In this document: piece by piece, positions 58,553-64,000 of the stretch
Layout of the letters: every line of letters starts with the position of its first letter
Numbering within the stretch: position 1 is the first letter of the stretch
DNA from: Symsagittifera roscoffensis
Lineage: Eukaryota > Xenacoelomorpha > Acoela > Convolutidae
Direction of reading: 5' to 3'
Length of the DNA stretch: 64,000 nt
Assembly (NCBI RefSeq): GCF_963678635.1
Contig: NC_087071.1
Coordinates: forward strand, 20,489,194-20,553,193
Translations under genes and position numbers: made by a program
Notes under the pieces: model-generated
Seen by the model: the letters and a program-made list of their open reading frames with translations, nothing else
Told to the model about the DNA's origin: nothing
Databases searched by the model: none

Positions 58553-58705
58553 TTAAGAAATGATCTCTTTGTCGAATATTTTTTGCTGTTTGAGGCGATT
58601 TTCTAGTGTGGTCGAATTATTTATTAGTTTTTTGACAAGTGGGTTGAGTTTCGTAAAAAATTGTTGGGGGCAATTTTCATGGTGACTGGGAGGTCGTCTT
58701 TTTCT
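58553..58705 (-). CDS. ATG-less 50-codon Arg-rich frame
   Basis: Open from just after the stop at 58708-58706 to the TAA at 58555-58553, which abuts the next ATG. It begins RKRRPPSHH and continues with leucines and lysines (KLNPLVKKLINN, LENRLKQQKIF). No Met codon is present, so it would be a 3' exon. An Arg-rich start plus a Leu-bearing region is reminiscent of small retroviral RNA-binding regulators, but this is a weak resemblance in a short frame. Confidence 0.3.
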   Translation of the reverse strand, partial: RKRRPPSHHENCPQQFFTKLNPLVKKLINNSTTLENRLKQQKIFDKEIIS

Positions 58706-59151
58706 TTATTTTTGTTTGTCAAATGATCCGGGGTATGGTGAGATTTTTATACTTTAGGCTAATTAAAATCTTCATTTTGTGACTTTAGGCTAAGTTATCA
58801 AATTTGTTTTGGGGGTATTCGTGGTCTGAGTTGGGGAAATATTGTTGATCTTTGGGTTATTAGATAAGGGAGGGGTACGGTATTATGGTGATATTTATTT
58901 TAGCTGTCAAGTTGGAGTGGTTTGCTTATTTTTGACCTGGAGGTTGTAAAGTTATAGTTAGAGATGTGCCTGGAGTTCTAGATTATTCGTCTAATTGATC
59001 TTAGTTTGAGTTAGAGAAAGTGGCGGATTGGATGAATCCTATTGGTCTATTTTGAACTAGAATTATTGCGTACTTGTGAGCATGTTATTTTGAAAATTGA
59101 AATGAAAAATGTTACGGAGGTTTCAAGATTGTGAAGTATAAAATTTTAAAA
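58706..59151 (-). other. Non-coding gap after pol, with a 12-bp direct repeat
   Basis: No frame above about 30 codons. On the plus strand ACTTTAGGCTAA occurs at 58751-58762 and 58782-58793. It is the likely place for splice acceptors or RNA signals serving the downstream genes; this is inference from position. Confidence 0.5.
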
Positions 59152-62100
59152 TTACTTTTTAAATTCTACTTTCTTTAATATTTTAGATTGGGGGATGAAC
59201 ATTTTGTAGTTTTTACGTGGTTGATTTCGGAGTCTTGTTGTCTTTCTATGTTCTGATTTGTCTATTTCTTCTTGGGGTATTATTTGTTCTGTCATTTTTC
59301 TATTTTTTCTTTGTTTTGGAGATTCTTTATGGTTTTGTGTATTGTTTTTGGTAGCGATTGGTTTTGTGTTTTGATTTTCGGTGGGGTTATCATTTTGTTC
59401 TGTGTTTTTCAGATGTGGTTCGTTTTGAATAATTTTTAATCCTGTGAAAGAATATAATTGGGTTAATTCGCGGAGTGCGTATTCTTTTGGGTAATAAGGT
59501 AATAGGTTGTTTCGATGCTGAACGATTTCTTTTTTGTTTGAGTCGATAATTTTATATGTGACATCTGTGGGTTTTGCAATTATTTGATAGGGTCCTTTTC
59601 GGAGGGGTTGTAATTTTTTAGAAATTCCTTTTTGAGTATTAAAATTAGGTATTAAAACAAATGTTCCAATTTTTAAATCGGAAGCTGGTGTAAAACGTGA
59701 ATTGATTTGTTCATTTATGTTTTGTCTTTGTAATAACTTTTTCGTTATTTTTTGGTAAATTTCATTGTGTTTCTTATCTCTATTTAAAATCCATTCGGTG
59801 TGTGTACCGGAGGCTAATTTAAGGATTTGTGGGTGATGAAAATGATCTTCATCGTGCGTATGTAATGGTAGGTTATAACAAATTGAGTCTTTATTTGGTT
59901 GACAATAACCTTGTGCGTTTTTATGGGAATTTGCTGTAAACATTATTGGTTTGCGTGGCTTTTGGTTGAAAACCATTTCGTATGGTGACATTCCTAAAGT
60001 TGTCGTGATTTGTGAATTATATGCTAATGGAAATAATTTTACATCTGCTGACCATTCGGTATATTTGGTATCATTTCCGTTGATGATACATCTAAGATAT
60101 TCTTGTAGTGAACGGTTCATACCTTCGACTAAGCCGTTTGTCCAAGGTGCATGAGATGTACGTGGTTTGTGTTTAATGTTGTATAAATGACATAGTGTTA
60201 TTATTTCATTATTTATGAATTCTGTACCATTGTCTGTGACTAAAATTTCTGGTAGTCCAAATTTTGCTATCCAGTGTTCATAAAGTGTTGTGTATGCGTA
60301 ATAAGCGTTACAATGTGGTACTGGGTTAAGTGCTACATAATGTGTAAATGCGTCAACAATTACCATAATGTAGGAGTTTCCTTCTGATGAGGGTGAAATT
60401 GGTCCTTTAGTATCAAATGAGATACGATGATTAAAGTATAAACTTTGTCCTTTAAAATCTTGTTTTTGTGCTATTTGTTTTTGATTTGGGTAAGGTTTAT
60501 TTAATTGACATACTATACAATCATTGCATAGTACTTTTATCCAAATTGGTGCATTTGGGAAGTAAAAATTTTGTATAAAATTTGAATATGTTTTCTCTGA
60601 TCCAGAGTGTCCTTTAATGTTTTGTGTATGTGAAATATTAAAAGCTATAAGAATCATACTTATAGGGAGACAGGGAATTGTAGATTCATTAAGGTTGTAC
60701 TCTAAAAGGTCTGTATTTTCGTTAATTGTTGTATTGTTAAACTTGCGAAAGTATCGGAGGAGTGTTTTGTTTCCTAGAATGGTTGAATCTGCTTTGATAG
60801 GTTTAGTTTTATATTTGTGCCATGATTTTAGTTGTCGAATTACTGGGTCAAGGTTTTGATATTGTTTCAGTGTTGAAATTGTAATTGTTTCTGTTGGGGG
60901 GAGAAAAATGTTTTCGATTTCTAATTTAGATAATGGTATTGTATCAAGTGGGTCGTGAAGGTCAAAAACTTGATTTATTGTGTATTTTGAATCATTTGTT
61001 TGTGGTCCTGATAAATTTATTTTATCAGTTAAATCTTCTTTTTCAATTAGTGGAAAATGGTCTTTTTTAGGTAGGTGTTGTTTTGTTCGTTTTTGTTGGG
61101 TGTTATTTTTTATCCATTGAGAATATGGAATTGGTTTAAAAGTTGATGTTCCAAGTAGGTCAACTTCATAATGATTATTTTGACAATCTAAATAAAGTGG
61201 GAAATGTTGTAAATTATTTATTTGTGATTGTTCAATATCAGTTTTTACTGCATATTTGCATTCTAATCGAGGTGATGTTTCGTTTTCTGCAAGGTAGAAT
61301 TTTATATTTTTGGGTATTTCAACTGTTGTTTTTCGTGTAAGTAATTCAGGTGGTGTATTTCGACTTAAGGTGTCTGGTAATGCAAGATTTTTTCCTGCAG
61401 TCCAAACTATATGTAAGTTTGGAAATTTCATTAGAATTAGTTGAAATCTGTAAACTCGGTGGTTTGGGTTAGATTTCTGTGTAAAAAGAAAGATGATTGG
61501 TTTGTGGTCTGTGAACAAAACTGTGGGATGTTTTGATCCAAGTATCAGAAATTCATATTCTGTAAGTGTATATATTATGGCTGTACATTCTCTCATTAGA
61601 GTTGAGAGTCGTAGCTCTGCTTGAGTGAATAATCGAGAATTTGCTGATATGAGGTTCATTTTATTTGTACCATTATGTGATTGTAATAATGCTGCGCCGA
61701 TGCCAAAGTTCGAAGCATCGCACATTGCATAAAATGGTTGATCAGGGTCTGGAATTGTGTTTGAAATTTGTTCAGTTAAAAGTTTCTTTATTTCTTCGAA
61801 TCGTGTTTGATGTTCTGTATTCCATTCAAAGTTGTTTTGTTGTCTAAGGATGTTATAAAATGGTCGTAGGTATAATTGCATTTTATAAACATATTTACTT
61901 AAAAAGTTTAACATTCCAAGGAACTCTTGGATTTTCTTTTTATTTGTTGGTGGTTGAAGTTTTTGAATAGCGTCAATGCGTGATTTCAGTGGAGTGATTG
62001 TTTTTCTTTCTATATTATGTCCTAAGAATTTAACTCTAGTCAAAAAGAAGTGTGATTTATCGGGGGCGGCCTTCAGATTTTCGTTCTGAAGTATTTGGTG

Positions 62101-64000
62101 ATATGTTTCTAAAACTTTGAACATTTCGTCTTTTGTTTGTGATTGCATAAAAACATCGTCTAAATAGGTGATTGCGTTTTTCTTGAGTATTAGTGGTCTA
62201 AAAATTTTGCTCATAAAGGCTGAAAATGCTGCTGGTCCTATGGATATTCCATAGAATAAGCGGTTGAATTCATATTGTTGGTTTCCGATAACAAATTGTG
62301 TTAAACGTCGTGATTGTTCATCTAGTGGCATTTGATTGTATGCACTATTCATGTCGGCGGTTGTGAAGTATTTGCCGTTTATTTTTGTTAAAATAACTTG
62401 TATTGGTTCAATGGGCCAATTACATTTTGATTCATCTATGAGTGAATTGAGGTATCTAGCATCGAGAACGATTTTTAACGATTCTCCTTTAGCTAGAATG
62501 ATAACGGGGTTGATGAATGTGTTGCCTTTTGGTTGTTCTTCTTTATTAACCGGTGATATAATGTTGTATTGCTCTAAAATATCGAGTAATCTGTTTACTT
62601 TATCATGTAAGTGAATTGGTACTTTACTTGCTCTTTGTTTTTTGAAAACTGCGTCTGGTTTTAATGGGAGATGTAGTGATGAACTGATTTTGCCAACATC
62701 GAATTTTGATGTTGCATAGACTGATGAATATTGAATTAGCTGTTTGGCTAACTTTTCAAATTCGTCTTGTGTTATTTGTGAATGTTGGAAATTAAACATT
62801 GTTAAAAATTTCTGTTGGTCCTCTGTGTAGTTACTGATGTTGAATGTAGGTTTGAAATATGGAGTTTTTGTGAAATAATCCGTATTTCTGTTTTCGTTAC
62901 TTATTATATTATTTATAGATAATTCTTCATTAAGAATTGTAGATTGGCAAATATCTAGTAATTGGAGTATATTATTTACGCGATAGGCTTTTTCGTGTAT
63001 TGGTGATATTGTTGCGTTGGTTTCACAATATCCTAAAAGTCCTAATGGTAATGTTACTTGGTAAGGTGTGTTGTTATAGACATGTAAGGAGATGATATCT
63101 GAATTCGAATTTTTCAAATATTTTATTGAAGAGATTGTGATTTTGAAAAATTTATGAATCGGTTTGAATTCAAAATCTGACATATAAAATTTTTGTTTGT
63201 TTTGTGCTTTATCATATTGGTGAACTTGTTTGATTGAAAAATTATAGATGTTTCCTGATAGTGGTTTCAGGTGTTTTCTTTGTTGGTTAAATATCGGATA
63301 AAATTTTGAAAAGAATGGTGGTTGTTTATTCAATCTTTGAAAAAATGTTAAGGATGTTTCTTTTGTTTTTGTATATTTATCTTTGATTAATATTTTACTA
63401 TTTAGTATGTTAATTGTTGGTATATACTTTGAAATAAATGGTATTCCAATGATATTATATTTAATATCGGTGATATGGAATATTTGTTTAAATGGCTTAT
63501 TTAAAATTTTACTTTGTTCCATTGTTCTGGTAGGGAGGAGAAATAATTGGATTTTTCCGTAGTTTATCAATGTTGATCCTTGTGCTGTCGCTAGTTTGCT
63601 GGAGGTTTCAAGAGGTGTTAGCTTTGGGTGTAAGATTTTTATTTCATTCCATGTGGGAATGTTTATTATGTTTGATTCTGCTCCTGAATCAATTAAAAAA
63701 TCTATTTCAAGGTCTGGTGGTTGAAATTCTTTATTTCTTGGGCTTTCTAAGAGAAATGGTATTGTCCAAATTTTTTCTTTGGGTTGTTCTTTTTGTATAT
63801 TTTGATAAATGTGGTTTGTATTCAAGCATTTTGTTTTGGTATTTTTATTGGTTTGATTTGTAGTGTTTATCTCATTTGTTTCTTGCGTCGTTGGTGTGGA
63901 ATTTATGGGTGTAGTGTAATGATTTTGAAGAATTTGTGATTGATTTTCATATATATGTGATGGAAAGGGTTGTTCATATATGACAGATTCATAGTCATTT
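59152..64000 (-). CDS. pol: Retroelement Pol polyprotein (protease, RT, RNase H, integrase), 5' partial
   Basis: The frame is open from the window edge to TAG-type end at 59152 (over 1,600 codons) with no internal stop. A TTG at 63825 is not a convincing start; the frame continues upstream, so gag-pol fusion or frameshift lies outside. Numbering from 63825: retropepsin DSGA at 46-49; RT with Asp 491 (TTADMNSAY) and YLDD at 554-557; RNase H with Asp 703, Glu 746 and Asp 773; integrase zinc finger His 1066, His 1073, Cys 1103, Cys 1106; integrase DDE at Asp 1138, Asp 1198 and Glu 1234 (NGLVEG); a GPY-type module (LRKGPYQII) near 1455; then a Lys/Asn-rich tail. All catalytic residues are present, so the enzyme set may be active. 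It belongs to the Ty3/gypsy (Metaviridae) type. Five neighbouring genes follow it. Confidence 0.95.
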   Translation of the reverse strand, partial: NDYESVIYEQPFPSHIYENQSQILQNHYTTPINSTPTTQETNEINTTNQTNKNTKTKCLNTNHIYQNIQKEQPKEKIWTIPFLLESPRNKEFQPPDLEIDFLIDSGAESNIINIPTWNEIKILHPKLTPLETSSKLATAQGSTLINYGKIQLFLLPTRTMEQSKILNKPFKQIFHITDIKYNIIGIPFISKYIPTINILNSKILIKDKYTKTKETSLTFFQRLNKQPPFFSKFYPIFNQQRKHLKPLSGNIYNFSIKQVHQYDKAQNKQKFYMSDFEFKPIHKFFKITISSIKYLKNSNSDIISLHVYNNTPYQVTLPLGLLGYCETNATISPIHEKAYRVNNILQLLDICQSTILNEELSINNIISNENRNTDYFTKTPYFKPTFNISNYTEDQQKFLTMFNFQHSQITQDEFEKLAKQLIQYSSVYATSKFDVGKISSSLHLPLKPDAVFKKQRASKVPIHLHDKVNRLLDILEQYNIISPVNKEEQPKGNTFINPVIILAKGESLKIVLDARYLNSLIDESKCNWPIEPIQVILTKINGKYFTTADMNSAYNQMPLDEQSRRLTQFVIGNQQYEFNRLFYGISIGPAAFSAFMSKIFRPLILKKNAITYLDDVFMQSQTKDEMFKVLETYHQILQNENLKAAPDKSHFFLTRVKFLGHNIERKTITPLKSRIDAIQKLQPPTNKKKIQEFLGMLNFLSKYVYKMQLYLRPFYNILRQQNNFEWNTEHQTRFEEIKKLLTEQISNTIPDPDQPFYAMCDASNFGIGAALLQSHNGTNKMNLISANSRLFTQAELRLSTLMRECTAIIYTLTEYEFLILGSKHPTVLFTDHKPIIFLFTQKSNPNHRVYRFQLILMKFPNLHIVWTAGKNLALPDTLSRNTPPELLTRKTTVEIPKNIKFYLAENETSPRLECKYAVKTDIEQSQINNLQHFPLYLDCQNNHYEVDLLGTSTFKPIPYSQWIKNNTQQKRTKQHLPKKDHFPLIEKEDLTDKINLSGPQTNDSKYTINQVFDLHDPLDTIPLSKLEIENIFLPPTETITISTLKQYQNLDPVIRQLKSWHKYKTKPIKADSTILGNKTLLRYFRKFNNTTINENTDLLEYNLNESTIPCLPISMILIAFNISHTQNIKGHSGSEKTYSNFIQNFYFPNAPIWIKVLCNDCIVCQLNKPYPNQKQIAQKQDFKGQSLYFNHRISFDTKGPISPSSEGNSYIMVIVDAFTHYVALNPVPHCNAYYAYTTLYEHWIAKFGLPEILVTDNGTEFINNEIITLCHLYNIKHKPRTSHAPWTNGLVEGMNRSLQEYLRCIINGNDTKYTEWSADVKLFPLAYNSQITTTLGMSPYEMVFNQKPRKPIMFTANSHKNAQGYCQPNKDSICYNLPLHTHDEDHFHHPQILKLASGTHTEWILNRDKKHNEIYQKITKKLLQRQNINEQINSRFTPASDLKIGTFVLIPNFNTQKGISKKLQPLRKGPYQIIAKPTDVTYKIIDSNKKEIVQHRNNLLPYYPKEYALRELTQLYSFTGLKIIQNEPHLKNTEQNDNPTENQNTKPIATKNNTQNHKESPKQRKNRKMTEQIIPQEEIDKSEHRKTTRLRNQPRKNYKMFIPQSKILKKVEFKK

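Larger units (their letters stand above)
50572..64000 (-). mobile_element. Retrovirus-like Ty3/gypsy element with accessory genes, partial
   Basis: Minus-strand order is pol (open past the window edge), a 50-codon Arg-rich frame, two small membrane proteins, an ATG-less 378-codon frame, an envelope-like glycoprotein, a 597-residue protein, a 3' non-coding region, a polypurine tract and a probable LTR. All long frames are intact, unlike the decayed gypsy at 19-24 kb. The sense strand is strongly A/C-rich throughout. The 5' LTR, primer site and gag lie beyond base 64,000. Confidence 0.85.

Noticed and set aside
63825-63827. Start of pol at 63825
   Set aside because: The codon is TTG and the frame stays open upstream to the window edge, so this is not the real start.
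1-64000. CRISPR arrays, rRNA and tRNA genes
   Set aside because: No regularly spaced direct repeats with unique spacers, and no rRNA or cloverleaf sequence recognised by eye.

Overview
The window is AT-rich, gene-poor nuclear DNA of an animal, probably an invertebrate. The reasons are a metazoan-type mix of Ty3/gypsy LTR elements, an endonuclease-type LINE, hAT-like MITEs and many foldback repeats, set in long intron-like or intergenic AT-rich sequence, with simple repeats and no operons, rRNA or bacterial signals. I cannot name the species. All reading frames use the standard code. No complete host gene is visible; one short signal-peptide-like exon near 33.2 kb is the only host candidate.

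Left part (1-28 kb): an (ATGT)n microsatellite (1-870); an inverted MITE pair (2.66-3.29 kb); a rearranged 2 kb duplication (4.8-8.6 kb); an A-rich relic of a lost coding region (8.6-10.0 kb); a decayed LINE on the minus strand (10.9-14.4 kb: ORF1, endonuclease, RT); another A-rich relic (14.8-16.75 kb); hAT-like MITEs, one with a perfect 8-bp target duplication (17.8-18.0 kb); a decayed Ty3/gypsy element on the minus strand (18.9-24.07 kb: protease, RT, RNase H, integrase, tail, polypurine tract, 3' LTR edge) cut off by a MITE that itself carries a foldback insertion (24.1-25.2 kb); and a large foldback built from TAATCGATTA-like words (26.28-27.25 kb).

Middle part (28-50.5 kb): an AT-rich desert with small MITEs, short tandem repeats, a (CA)n tract, and more copies of a roughly 530-bp dispersed repeat marked by the hairpin CAGGGCGAAGCCCTG.

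Right part (50.57 kb to the window edge): a young-looking retrovirus-like Ty3/gypsy element on the minus strand, more than 13 kb long and continuing past base 64,000. It has one intact pol frame (protease, RT, RNase H, integrase with all catalytic residues) and then an unusual packed array: an ATG-less 50-codon Arg-rich frame, two tiny membrane proteins, an ATG-less 378-codon Pro/Ser/Thr-rich frame, an 872-residue envelope-like glycoprotein, and a 597-residue protein of unknown function. Neighbouring frames abut or overlap (TAAATG, ATGA, a 13-nt overlap, ATGA), as if translation were coupled or the mRNAs heavily spliced. A probable 3' LTR and polypurine tract lie at 50.57-51.09 kb. This element, with intact frames surrounded by decayed ones, is the most interesting system here: a candidate endogenous retrovirus with a complex accessory gene set.
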